From NCBI RefSeq assembly GCF_014356525.2, contig NC_052507.1, positions 62,001-126,000 of the forward strand: 64,000 bases of DNA. The letters are read 5' to 3'. Below the pieces are notes generated by a model. The model ran no database searches. It was not told where the DNA came from and saw nothing but the letters and a program-made list of their open reading frames with translations. Position numbers and translations under genes: made by a program. Positions 47,126 through 58,091 of this stretch are shown here, piece by piece; position 1 is the first letter of the stretch, and the number at the start of each line of letters is the position of its first letter. This DNA comes from Nilaparvata lugens (lineage: Eukaryota > Arthropoda > Insecta > Hemiptera > Delphacidae).

Positions 47126-48367
47126 CTGTTAGCAAGGTTGAGTCAATTATTTCTTTGATCAAGTAATTAGACATTCCAAACACATCCTCACTACGAGAAT
47201 TACTCATTCTATTAACGATGGATTTAACGGTTAACTTATCAATTGTCTTAAGTTTAAAATTGTGTGAAGGCTTTGGAGCATTAATCAGAAAATTTTGAAA
47301 TGACATATCAATTTGGTCCTGTCTATCATCCAACCTTCTGGTTGGTACATTAACAAAGAGCTCATTCAATACATTCGGAGAGATTGGTATTGGTTTTTTA
47401 CAAGCAGGCATGAGATTAGATTCTCTCTTGACTATTGACCAAGCAGCCTTACACCTATTATTAGCATTTGCAATAAATTCACTATTTACCTTTATTTTCG
47501 CCTGTTTCAACTTGAATCGGTAGTGCTTTCTTATATTTTTATAGACTTCTTTATCATATTCACTAAGTGTATTCTTGAATCTACTGTAAGAAATCAATAA
47601 TAGAATGTGTAATTTTTCCAGTTCAGGTGAGAGCCATTTTGAAGAGGATTGTTTTTTACTTTTATTTTTCACCAAAACTCTAGGGCAGGAGCGATTTAAG
47701 GATTCAACTATGATATTTAAGAAACTATTAACTGCCATATCAACATTATTGTCAGTTTTATAAATTTTCTCCCAACAAATATTCATAAGAGACTTTCTCA
47801 AATGTAGCAATCTTTTCTTGGTAAGAAGTCTTATAGTCATGTCTCTATTTAATTTATTACATTCATTAGAGATTTTTGAAGATGACTTTCTTTCTAGATC
47901 AAACGAAACACAAACACCAGAATGGTCAGATATTAAACCTTGTTCTAAAAGCGTTACTCTAAAATAATCCGCAGATATATTTGTAATTACATTATCAAGA
48001 CATGACTCATACCTAGTTGGAGAGTAATTCGTACAGTAAAGGTTGAAAGATCTCAATAAATTCAAAAATTCTTGTGTGTCTGGTTCAAAATTTTTAAGAA
48101 TGTCTACGTTAAGATCACCTGCTAGTATCAAGAATTTAAAGCCATTTACCTTACTTGTTACATATTCCAGTAATTGTTCCAAATTAACCATAAAATCTCT
48201 GAAACGGGAGCCAGGAGTGCGGTAAATACTAATTACTAGAGTATTTAATCTACCAATCCTAACAGCTGTTGCCTCACAAGAACCCTCATAACAGTAAGAG
48301 GTCATGTCAATAATATTAAAATCAATTCCTTTGTAAAATTTAGCACCTGAAGTAGAGAAAGCATGCT
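47115..48367 (-). pseudogene. Non-LTR retrotransposon endonuclease with start of reverse transcriptase
   Basis: The - strand frame, open from about 48367 (conventional start 48305), contains the C-terminal half of an AP-type endonuclease. ISIYRTPGS leads to LILAGDLNVDIL (catalytic Asp-Asn box), then LDNVITNI, and LISDHSGVCVSF (catalytic Asp-His). A basic linker of about 200 residues follows. The frame ends at DVFGMSNYLIKEI, the usual lead-in to reverse-transcriptase motif 0/1. The rest of the polymerase is missing and 44-bp repeats begin. The N-terminal half of the endonuclease is also missing, because the frame starts abruptly next to SGNH sequence. I infer an internal deletion near 48368. 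Confidence 0.8.
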
Positions 48368-48900
48368 TTTTAGAAAACTACCAGCTTGATTACAGTATAC
48401 ATCATTCGCTCCTCCAACAATGACCACATGATCATTATTGGATAGATCTCTAGTACCACTCTTAATATATTCACTATGGGGTTGAATTTGGCACTTGGCA
48501 TGATAAAACCACTAGTTGTCTTTTCAAGTTCAGATCTATTCAAATTATCTACTAAATCACGACCATGACTGTCGCCAAAGATTCTGACTACGTTTTTTAA
48601 TGGTTTCATGCTAGCTGACTTTTTAAGTTTAGTTCCCAGAGAAATATCACTAGTCTTGGAAATCGTTATCTGTTTAGAGCTAGGATATGATATGTTCTTA
48701 CTGCATGGAGAATCATTAGAGACTAACAAATCACAAGATTTGGGTTTTAGAAAATTACAAACTTTACACAGAATCTTCCACCTATATACCGTAGCATCAA
48801 AGTTTGTATTAAGAGAGAGACCATCCTCGAGACAGGTTGAACTACACATTTTCCTATATTTAATACTTCTTCCAAAAAATACATTGAAAAAACACCGCAA
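48368..48900 (-). pseudogene. SGNH/GDSH hydrolase-like segment of the retrotransposon ORF1
   Basis: This segment continues the preceding protease ORF in the -1 frame. It has a Cys-rich stretch (MCSSTC ... LCKVC, a possible zinc-binding quartet), then a Lys/Ser-rich linker and RIFGDSHGRDLVDNLN, the nucleophile-Ser block of SGNH (GDSL-type) hydrolases. A second frame change at a run of four C (about 48480) leads to DHVVIVGGANDVYCNQAG, which resembles the Gly-x-Asn-Asp oxyanion block. The distal Asp-x-x-His block is not seen, probably deleted. Esterase-like domains are known in the ORF1 of some CR1-clade elements. Confidence 0.6.
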
Positions 48901-49814
48901 TCGTAGTTATTAGTCTGTTGAGGACATGGAAGGGTAATTATCTTCTTGTAGGTTAGGATTGAGCTAACTCTTCTTATCAGAGACATGGAAAATCTCTCAT
49001 TACATTTGTTCATTGAGTCCAGAATATAAAATTTACAGTGTAAAGAATCATAAACAACAACACTCCAATGAGAACCACACCAGCCGTCATTTGCTTCTTC
49101 CTGCCGACCGTCATTTATCACGAAAGCAGTGAAATTATTTTCTTTTACATTATTTCTTAAGAATGATAAATCAGCTTCCGCGTCATTGATAATCATTGCT
49201 GTTACTGCTGGTAGGACCACATAATTTCCTGGAAACGAATCAATTAAATAACTACAAAAACAGTCAATGTCCGCATCCGAAAGGAGTTCCGTTCTAAGAA
49301 ACTGGCTCAATCGATCTATAAGTGGATTTACGTGTGTGAAATTATCCACATTTTCAGTTTTATCATTCATTCGCGACTCACAAGATGATAATTCCATGAG
49401 GCGAATATCAAGATCCATAGACCGATTAATTGCGGCATTCCATTGTTCTTCCAAAACTTTGATTCGCGCCTTTAAATGTTCATTCTCCTGTTCTAAGCTG
49501 GGAGCAGAATCATTTTCGGTATATGACACTGTTTCATGCGAATGTTGACCCGTTAAACTATGAATCACAGAAGTATCCGAACTAGTTTTTATCGTAAAAG
49601 TACAGTTCTTTTTCAAGCATTTCCACGTAATATCACCTTTTACAGTGTGTGAGTCCTTTCCAAATTTAATACCTTTGTATAATATAGCCGGAATACCTTT
49701 TGCCGTTTTGCATTGCTTTATTGCCGAGTTCATATTATTACATTTGGTGAGACAAGCAGAATAAAAACTATCAGAAACCTTCGTAAAAACAGCGTCAAGT
49801 GGAGAGTACAGCAA
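48747..49814 (-). CDS. Retrotransposon ORF1: FLYWCH-like finger plus Ulp1/C48-type protease
   Basis: 355 codons, open throughout. Residues ~30-95 resemble a FLYWCH zinc finger: GIPAILYKGIKF, WKCLKKNC, then GQHSHE, giving the W-C-C-H-H pattern. A heptad-like Leu/Glu stretch (EQENEHLKARIKVLEEQW) follows. The C-terminal half is a C48 (Ulp1/SENP) cysteine protease with HWSVVVYD (catalytic His), FYILDSMN (catalytic Asp) and LPCPQQTNNYDCGVFSMY (oxyanion Gln and catalytic Cys). All four residues are present. Such proteases cut ubiquitin-like conjugates or process polyproteins. After the Cys box the true reading appears to pass into the -1 frame, so the last ~40 residues here are probably not native. 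It is linked to the SGNH and endonuclease segments downstream. Confidence 0.72.
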   Translation of the reverse strand: MLYSPLDAVFTKVSDSFYSACLTKCNNMNSAIKQCKTAKGIPAILYKGIKFGKDSHTVKGDITWKCLKKNCTFTIKTSSDTSVIHSLTGQHSHETVSYTENDSAPSLEQENEHLKARIKVLEEQWNAAINRSMDLDIRLMELSSCESRMNDKTENVDNFTHVNPLIDRLSQFLRTELLSDADIDCFCSYLIDSFPGNYVVLPAVTAMIINDAEADLSFLRNNVKENNFTAFVINDGRQEEANDGWCGSHWSVVVYDSLHCKFYILDSMNKCNERFSMSLIRRVSSILTYKKIITLPCPQQTNNYDCGVFSMYFLEEVLNIGKCVVQPVSRMVSLLIQTLMLRYIGGRFCVKFVIF

Positions 49815-51100
49815 TTCAAAACAAAACCGCCAGCAGACCCTACCGTCTCGATCGTTGATTGGTCTGCAAGCAGAGCGTTGCTAGGTTACGCAGGCAAACA
49901 AAAGTTACCGGTGTTCCAAAAGCAGCTGATCGCTGAGTCGCAAAATACAAAGTCCGAAACACAATGTTATCTAATCAACAAGTCGCTTACTGAGTCTTTA
50001 CGATGGCAATAACAACTTCAATACAGTACTGTGCTTGTACACACTATTTTCTCAGCTTAGAGTTTTTAACAGTCTCTCAATACAGTGAACTCGCAAAACT
50101 AACCTGTACAGAAATAGGCAAATCTCCCGAAACACACTGTGATAAAAACACTTGGAAATCCAGGTAACTTACTGCTTCAACTCACTTCTAACAACTATTA
50201 CTCACGTCTAAAACTACCAATTCTATTAATTTTTCGGTTAAATAGTTGAAATTCTAAATAAATACGGAGTAGTAATACAGAGAATACAAACCGGGCAGTA
50301 CAGTCCTGCCAACCCTATACGTCCTATACGTCCTATTTATTGGAAGATAAACATTGAGGGGCGATTGCTCAGATCAGAGCTGGCTAGCCCCGGCGCAACG
50401 ATTGCTTTTGTTAAAGAACCGGATTGCTGAGTTAAGCAACCCACTTATTATCTCTCAATAGGGCGCAACTTCTAGAGAAGCTTAACCCGCGGGTTTAGGC
50501 TCCGGGTTAACCAGAGGCGTAACTTGAGTAATTCACGGGGAATTATTGTCGCAAGGTTGGCAAAAGCTGTTTCAAATGCTACTATGATAACATGTGTGTT
50601 TACAATTCGTGTATTGACATTCAATATTGTTTCAATTTATCAGGAGCAGGCATTGTTGATGTACAGTGCACTCAGCTCGGCAGTTTGCAATGCTTTATCG
50701 TCCTGCAGCTCTGAAAGAAATGACGTAACAAGGCTGGGGAGGCTACTTGGTAAGTCTAGATGATTATATGTACACATGGAATTTTCCGTTTTCTTTGGCA
50801 CTTTTATGAGTGTGTTTGACAGTCATTCTGTAGAAGCCAGAACTTCCAGCAAACCTGTGAGGAATCATTGCAAGTCTGACAAGATTTTTAATTATAAATT
50901 CTGGTAATGTTAAGGCTGGCGCAGTTTAGAAATAGATTGTTGCTTTGCATGCTAGGGTGGGGCTCAACAACCAGTTTCTGAGAGCAAATAAAAGCAAAGA
51001 AGTATGGATAATTTGGAATAGCAGTAACTCACTCATTTTTGAACGAAACTGTGTAGTAGGTTGAGATCCGAGCATTGTGTCAAAAGTTATAAAAGTTTAA
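49815..51100. other. Probable 5' region of the retrotransposon and unassigned sequence
   Basis: Upstream of the ATG at 49814 lies GC-richer sequence (49830-50020) without a further open domain. A short tandem CCTATACGTCCTATACGTCC sits near 50325, and GGGCGCAAC/GGCGCAAC motifs at 50393 and 50462. I cannot locate the 5' end of the element. 50530-51100 shows nothing recognisable. Confidence 0.35.
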
Positions 51101-51105
51101 AATTT

Positions 51106-52703
51106 TGATCCTTGAGGTGTCCTTATGCCCGCCTCTCCACTAGGAAATTACGAAATGAAGTGTATCTTACAAGTGATTCTCATAGAACATAATCTAATGA
51201 ACTTATATTAATGAGCGAAATATCATTTTGAGGACAATTTAGTTTGGGATGATGGTTGAAGCTAAAAATTAGGTGTTGTTCACAATACAAGGAGCATTGT
51301 TGTCAGATGTTCCTGGAAATCTATATGAGATAGAGCGCTCTACCGGGTCTCAGATTCTAGAGCACAAAATTTCGCCTAGAGGGATTTTGAATTATACATC
51401 TGAATGGTAACAATCGGAAGAAATTGTTGATCAAAAACTAAAATTCATCAACATAAAATTTCTTAAAATTTTACTCATTTTTGAAAAATCATAGCTCTGT
51501 ACTCATTGGAGATAGACAGTTCCGAATGATCTCATTTTATTTAAAATTTTATAATCTGAAAAAAGCTAGAGCAAATTTTTCCGTCCGATCACTGGATTTG
51601 GCGGAAATAGCTGAAAACTAGAAAATGAACTGAAAGTACGAGGTTTTTGGGCCAACCTGTACCTAGCACAAGAAAATTTTGCATGAAAAAATTGGTTCTG
51701 AACTTCTCTCATGTATCCAAATGATATATATTGCAAGCACACCCCCTTTTTTATGTCTATATTGACTGGACTATTAGAGAGGCTAACTATAGAGAGGTGA
51801 ACTTCCCTGGACGCCTCATTAGTTGCGTGGAGATGTGGAGCACTCTTCGGTTATCGCAACTGCCACCATGTGATTATTTTTTTATGGATCACCAAAACGC
51901 TCTTACTGAGATAATAACATAAGAAATTCGAGCGACACCATCTTCAGAGGACTATGACAACTTCTCAGGACGAATTAATAGTTTTGTCAAATGGTCATTT
52001 TTCAGAAAAAGCCCTGAAAGAATTTTCTCATCGGTTTTATATGTATTATGGGACGCTCAATTCGATTCTGAAATTTGCTGACACGCCAAGCAAAGGGCAG
52101 CTTTACCCCTAAAACTCCTAAACTTAGGGAATTTTCAATTTTTTCATTTTATTTCGAAAACCTTGTTTTTTGGAGAAAAAGCATAAACTTCAACATTAAA
52201 AACAAAATTCTAAATAAATTGAGTGCGCAGGATTCTATGATTTATGATTTTTGAGCTGCAGATTTTCAAAAAGGTGTTCTTTTCAAGATTTTTTTAAAAA
52301 AATTCTTGATAACCACCAATTGCACTGTATATAAAGTATGGAGTATTATAAATAACGATGATAAATCACATATCATGTAAAAGTTAATTATTTCTGAACA
52401 AGATTCCACAGAAATATTGAAATTTAGTATTGATGGGAGGGGGTACACCAGCTATAACAGATCAAGGATAGTATATATATATATATATAGTATATACTAT
52501 ACTTGATAATAAATAACCATGTCCTACAGCCAGATTACAAAATTTTCATTGTTATAACTTTTAAGGCCTTCCTAAGCAATAAAATCAATATTTTTGATCA
52601 AATTATTATACAAGGGTTATGTTCTTTTAGAATCATCCGTTGAATGTTCTAAATTTCAGGATTTCCTTAGGTTATGAGCTTATCAAGGACACCTCAAGGA
52701 TCA
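51106..52703. mobile_element. 1.6-kb TIR element with mariner-like transposase remnant
   Basis: Bounded by a perfect 19-bp inverted repeat, TGATCCTTGAGGTGTCCTT at 51106-51124 and its complement at 52685-52703. The interior + strand holds the decayed C-terminus of a DDE transposase. Target duplication is not obvious. Confidence 0.6.
51762..52010 (+). pseudogene. C-terminal fragment of a mariner/IS630-type transposase
   Basis: The frame reads RLISC...MWSTLRLSQLPPCDYFF, corresponding to the family's R-ISR...W-PRSPDL-PCDFFLWG block. The catalytic third Asp (SPD) is replaced (LSQL). After an in-frame TAA it continues EIRATPSSEDYDNFSGR, like the usual K-EIRA...I...RV...F--R tail. Only this end of the protein is recognisable. 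It lies centrally between the 19-bp inverted repeats. Confidence 0.5.
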
Positions 52704-53087
52704 GACTACAGCTCATTCTTGTTAAGCTCGTCAAGTCGTTTCATAATCATGTATGTACGATCAAAATATGGAAAATTCATTCTTATACTCATATTTGTAT
52801 ACTCAAAAAATGGCTAGTTTCGAATTCAGCGCAGCGCCCCAAAATACATATAAAACCGATGAGACATGAGCCCCCTTTCGGGGCTGGAAAAATGACCATT
52901 TGACTGGAGTAAAAGTGTATGGGAAGAAACGAACACCATTTTACAAATGTTATTTGTTTGAGAACTAGTCTCATTAATTATTATTACCATAATATTATAA
53001 AAAATATATATTCTCTTGATGTTAACATTTACAAAAGATCTAATAGAATATGTTCCTCGTTTTGACAATTTTATTAATTTGTTCCAG

Positions 53088-53246
53088 CTGAGATGTCGAA
53101 AAAGTTGGATGACATGTTGAAGGCGTCTAATCCAATTAGCTTTGATGTGGGACGACCTAGTACGGCCACTTCTGAAAACCAAGATGCACACTCACATTCA
53201 GACACAACGGAATTCGAAAGTGCAGCATTTCAATCTACACAGATAG
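53088..53246 (+). CDS. Candidate first coding exon of a small host gene
   Basis: The acceptor TTGTTCCAG ends at 53087 and the exon opens CTGAG then ATG (53093). The 51-codon frame begins MSKKLDDMLKASNPISFDVG and is rich in Ser, Thr and His. Donor G|GTTTGT at 53247. The exon leaves one base (G), which completes a GAT codon with the AT that begins the exon at 59781. I do not recognise the protein. Short charged/polar proteins of this kind give no domain hits by eye. The intervening 6.5 kb is intron-like and full of transposon debris. Confidence 0.45.
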
Positions 53247-53249
53247 GTT

Positions 53250-55255
53250 TGTATTCTATCGTGGCTACTAACACAATAACACTAGTAATCCTTGGAAGAA
53301 GATAAATTATTACCGCAGTTACAGTCGCAGTTATTGTTATTAAATTGGGCTCATTCTTCTCAGCTCTTCAAAGCGGTATTATTTCATGTATCACATGTTG
53401 AAAATTTTCCAATTTTTTTTCCAAGTCCCACCCAATCCAAGTTTCAGATTTTTTAGCTTTTAAACCGTGCTTCCGAGATCAAAAGTGTAGAGGACCTTTA
53501 TTCTTCAGCGCTCCAAGGTGGTCTTATTTCATATATCTAATGTTCAAAATTTCAAAAATTTAGAATTCGATAATCCCCCCCTCTCAAAGTCACAAATTAC
53601 AAGTTTTAGATTTCTTATCTCTTTAGTTGTGCATCCTAGCTCAAAAGTGTAGGAAACTTTCATTTTCCAAAACTCGAAGGCGGTCTTATTTCATACATTT
53701 CATGTTGAATTTTTTGTAATTCAATTAATTGAATCTTCACTTTTCTTCTAATAGATGTGCATTAGAGCTTTATTTATTTTTCGAGTTGATTAACAGAGTA
53801 GCAAAAGAGAACCAGATTTTTCAACTTACTTTAAATAAGGATTTGTGATTTGAGTCACTGTTCTGGATCCACACTGTCTGCTACCATCCTTAGGCTATAT
53901 TACCTTCTGTAGACGAAATATATGTTTAGGTTGGATATTATTTCATATGATGAAAGTCTATTGGAAAAAATGCACCCCAGATATTGAACTGTACCTCAAA
54001 GTTATTCATTATCATTGTTATTCTTTATCATTAACTAAAAACTTTTTTTTCTAAAATAATAACTTACCGGTAATTATTTGTAATGTTTACAAACACAGTT
54101 GAATCACAATGCACAGTTGAATAATAATTCACTCTTAAAAACTGTTATTTGTTTTCTCCAACATCAAAAACTCACTTATTTCAAATGTTAACAAACTCAG
54201 TTAACGTTTGAATTTGTATTCCATATGCTATCTAGTTCCGTGATAATCGTTCCATTTGATAAAAATAATTCTCAAATATTTGAAAATTTTTTTTTTCTGG
54301 TAAACTCAACTGCAGCTATTATAATCTTTATCATTTTCTCACACTCTCTTACGTTTTCAACAGACTATGGAAAACTTTTTTCATCTGCTACTTGAGGGAC
54401 CAATAATCCTTTTTCAAGGAACTTGAGCGAATTTTCCCAGAGTTGAGACCTGTTCCAAAATAATGGTTTTTTTTTCGCAAACCCACTATATTCCTGATTT
54501 AATCAAAATCGTTAAAGCCGTTTTCGAGATCCGTCCGACATACATACATATTCACAAATACACATATTCAAACAGGAATTGCTTACTAAGTATAATTGAC
54601 TTCAATGAGAGCTTATTTCACCTAACAGCAGGCATCAAAAGCAAAAAATGTAAAACATGATTGAAATTGAAACAGTAGCAATCATCAAAATTATTATCTT
54701 CATCTGATCTGAAGTAACCAAATTATAATAAGATTCACATAAATGTGTCAGCATTGTTTGAATGGGGAGCATTGATGCTATCAATGAGAAATACTGACAG
54801 TCAACGAACTGTTATGCATATTCTCCAATATTTATAACGAAAGCTACCTTCTTTCTTACCTTTTCTTTGGTAAAACAATCAATGTTTGATAATAATATTC
54901 ATGCATGGGAAAAGCGCCTTACTTCTATGGAAGATATTTATTTCTACATTAGGAAAAGAAACAACAGCTATTTGGCCGTTTTAATAAATAACCCCTTTCT
55001 TTCGCCCAAGTTAAATTTTGGCCGAATTTCCTCATTCTTTGCAAACAGATTCCACAACGGACACTTCTGAAGTTTTAAAAATACCCTCCATATATCATAC
55101 TGAATTATTAAAATTTCATCGAAATTGTTTAAGCAGATATCGCCATCGGATATACAAACAAAATCAAATTAGTATTGATAGAATAGGATCAATTGATAGA
55201 AGCAACTCCCGTCATAAAAGACTAGTTTGTTTTATGAAAAATAAAAACTATCTAT
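53250..55255. other. AT-rich, intron-like; H-family fragment
   Basis: 54480-54560 (CGTTAAAGCCGTTTTCGAGA) is a reverse family-H fragment. Two related stretches at 53370-53470 and 53520-53700 share CTTATTTCATA...ATGTTGAA wording. No exon with convincing splice sites is seen. Confidence 0.4.
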
Positions 55256-56590
55256 ACTCCCAGGAATAGCTCCGATTGAAGCAGCAGTGCCCAATCAATT
55301 TGTTCTCGATAAATGCATTTTGATTAGTTCTTCAACTTGGTGCCAACCTAATGAAGTCATCTCAACTTAATTCCAACCTGTCAAAATTATTAATTTAGCT
55401 GCCAGTTAACAACTGTTTCGAAGAGGTACTCTCCCTAGATTATAGATCTATAATAACACATGATATGGACATTCCTATTATAATTAAGAGATTGGGAGAA
55501 GAAGAATATACATGCTAAAAGACGAACTTTAAACCCTTAAAAACCACCCTTAGGGCCGTTTGCACAGTATAAATTGCTAAACTCGATTAAGTTTGTGTAT
55601 AATCGAGTTTAAGTTAATCCGAAAGTTTAAACTTGAATCGGTTTTCTCAGTGCATTTACTAATCCAGTTTAAGTTAAACTAGTTTAGCGTTAAGTTGGTA
55701 ATAGAATGTCCTGATTTTTACAGGAAATTTGTTATTTGTTTACAAACCATCAGTAATTTGAGGTTATGTAGCTACTATTTTAGTATTTTCTTGTTCTTGT
55801 TCAAAATCCACAGAGTTGTAAGCTGTACGGTTCTAAAAGTGAAAAGCGATCAAGAAATTCTTTGAAAAATTATGTTTAGTTGGCACCAGAAAATATATTT
55901 CAGAATGTAAGATAAAAAAGTTATTTTGTTATGCTTGAATCTACTATGGTCTTCCTCGTTTATTAGAAATCTTTCGAAAGCAATATCTCATCTATGTGTT
56001 ATTAAAAACATGTTTTCCAATCAAAGACCACTGTTAAAAATTGTCTTATTTCCTATCAAGTGGTTTATTCAATCAAAATAATAAATTGGCAGTTGCTGTA
56101 CTCAAGCAAAACTGTTAGAAAAATTCTCTATCCCATAAATTTAAATTATTTGTTTTTTGCCCAATTTTTCTCAGTTTCAAAATTTCTTCGCAGTCATCTT
56201 TATCAATCGCATTAAAAACTTCTATCAATTCCTCCATTACAATTATTTTTACATTCAAATGATTCACTATAACCTAAATTAATAATAATTATCGTCTACA
56301 GAAGCATTATAAACAACCGTCAAAAATAATTTACTATAAGCTGTTTTCCCATCAAATCTTTACAGATGTCAAGTTAATCCAAATAATTTGGTTTAAACCT
56401 CCTGCTTTGGAGGTTTAAACTTTCCCAGAGTTTAAACTCAACACAGGGTTTAAACTGATACTGTAGAAACGGAATTTTAGTTTAAACCAAAAAAATCCAG
56501 ATTTGGCTTTTAAGCTTTAGCTTGAACTTACACTATGCAAACGGCCCTTAGAGTTGAAATATCGCCAAAAGATTTCTTAGTGAGCACCTA
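55256..56590. mobile_element. Family-K fragment carrying a Harbinger-type insertion
   Basis: TCCCAGGAATAGCTCCGATT to AACCACCCTTA and, after the insertion, GAGTTGAAATATCGCCAAAA. The same interior block is found at 19366-19690 and in two parts at 41510-41634 and 43906-44040. It diverges from the other copies after 56585. Confidence 0.75.
55553..56547. mobile_element. 995-bp PIF/Harbinger-type non-autonomous element
   Basis: Terminal inverted repeats GGGCCGTTTGCACAGTATAA and, at the other end, GGGCCGTTTGCATAGTGTAA on the opposite strand. Flanked by TTA duplications (55550-55552, 56548-56550). TTA/TAA duplications with GGGCC...TTTGCA ends are diagnostic of PIF/Harbinger. The only frame of note is 40 codons on the - strand (56115-56237, MEELIEVFNAIDKDDCEEIL), with no transposase motif. 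Sub-terminal repeats of AACTCGATTAAGTTT/TTTAAACT are abundant. Confidence 0.85.
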
Positions 56591-56755
56591 GGACGTTTAA
56601 GGAAGCTATATTCCAAGTTTTGTTGCAATCCATCCAGTAGTTTTCCAGAAATCGTGATCAGTGAGATAAGAATTTTATAATTTTATAAGATAAGATACTA
56701 GCATTTTGATGCATTTTCTCAATAGAATCAGGTTCATTACAAATTATATCAGAGT

Positions 56756-57088
56756 TCAATTTTCAAACAACCTGTTATCAATCCTAAATGAAAAATCAAA
56801 GTCACTTTCCAATAAGTTCAATAATTCTTCCTTAATCATTTCCATATATTTTTCCTCTTTGTAAATTATATCTTCCTCATGTACTTGTGTAAAACTAGCA
56901 TCACAACAAATATTTATTTCATTTAAAACAATATCATCACAAGTATTAAAATCCTCACATGATGTATCATAAATAAAAGCTTTTTTAAAACTATTCTCAA
57001 TTTCAAATTCATTTCTAAATTCCAATAGTTCTTCAAATTCTGGTTCAATAATATCATCTATTATACTTGCACCTGCCCAAATTTCCAC
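56756..57088 (-). CDS. Unidentified acidic 110-codon frame
   Basis: An open - strand frame, strongly acidic (EPEFEELLEFRNEFEIEN and similar). It has no zinc-binding, protease or polymerase motif and no clear promoter. It lies downstream of the Gypsy gag fragment on the same strand, so it could be part of that element's gag-pol. It may equally be chance in AT-rich DNA. Confidence 0.2.
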   Translation of the reverse strand: MEIWAGASIIDDIIEPEFEELLEFRNEFEIENSFKKAFIYDTSCEDFNTCDDIVLNEINICCDASFTQVHEEDIIYKEEKYMEMIKEELLNLLESDFDFSFRIDNRLFEN

Positions 57089-58091
57089 TCATTTAAATAC
57101 TGGCTTGATAATTCATATTTCTCAACATTTTAAACAATTCTACAATAGTCCTATTTGGTAACATTTGTCATACATGACATCAAAACCTATTCAATTTTGA
57201 AATATTATTATTTTTGTGAATTGGAAATCTGGTCGCGGATTTAATTATTAAATGTAATTGATAAAGCAAGAAGATCTCCAATGTACAAAGATGAAACATG
57301 TGTTTTATCGCGTTTCGTGAAGGCGATATAATGGTTTTTAGCTCCATGCTATACAAACAAGAGTGAGTTGACTTTTGGTCTGTGAATCAAGGCTGCATGT
57401 GTTTTTCACATGAATAGATTTTGAATTTTCCTTTCGAGGCCGTATTCCTTGAACCGGTTGTGAAGCTAGTTGTTGAGTTAAGGCATTGGTTACCTGAAGG
57501 ATTCTGTCTTGAGAATTCAATTATAGGCTGTCGCAGTCCGGGCAGTTTAAACCTACATAATTGTATTTTCAGGATTTGAGTCTTGTAGGGAAGGCTGATG
57601 TTTTTGATTCATCAACTGGCAGTTTTTTTATATATTTTTTTCATTTAAAATCGGGAGTGCTTTAACCGGACCTTGAGGATTCAGGCCAAGAGACAATTTT
57701 TCGGTAAAGTAAGATAATAGTTAATTGTACATTTTTTATTTTTCAGACCCATAATTGTAAAAATAATAATTTTGTTTTTATTATCAAAAAACTGAACGAC
57801 CACAGATCAGCTAAGCGAGTAGCCCTTAAATTATTATCTGATTATTATAATCAGAATTTTGATTGTTGATTATAGTTGTAATCTTTCCTTTATCTCAATT
57901 GCATTTGTTTTCCGTTTCGCACCGTTTCATATTGGAATATTCGTAGTAAATAAATAATTTTTGATGTTAAATAAAAACCTAGAGCTATAGTTTATCTTTT
58001 TCTTCCCACCATATACAATCACACATTATAATTCTTTCAAATATATTTGAAGACAAACCTCTTAAGATTATCCTGATAATCCGTGATTCAA

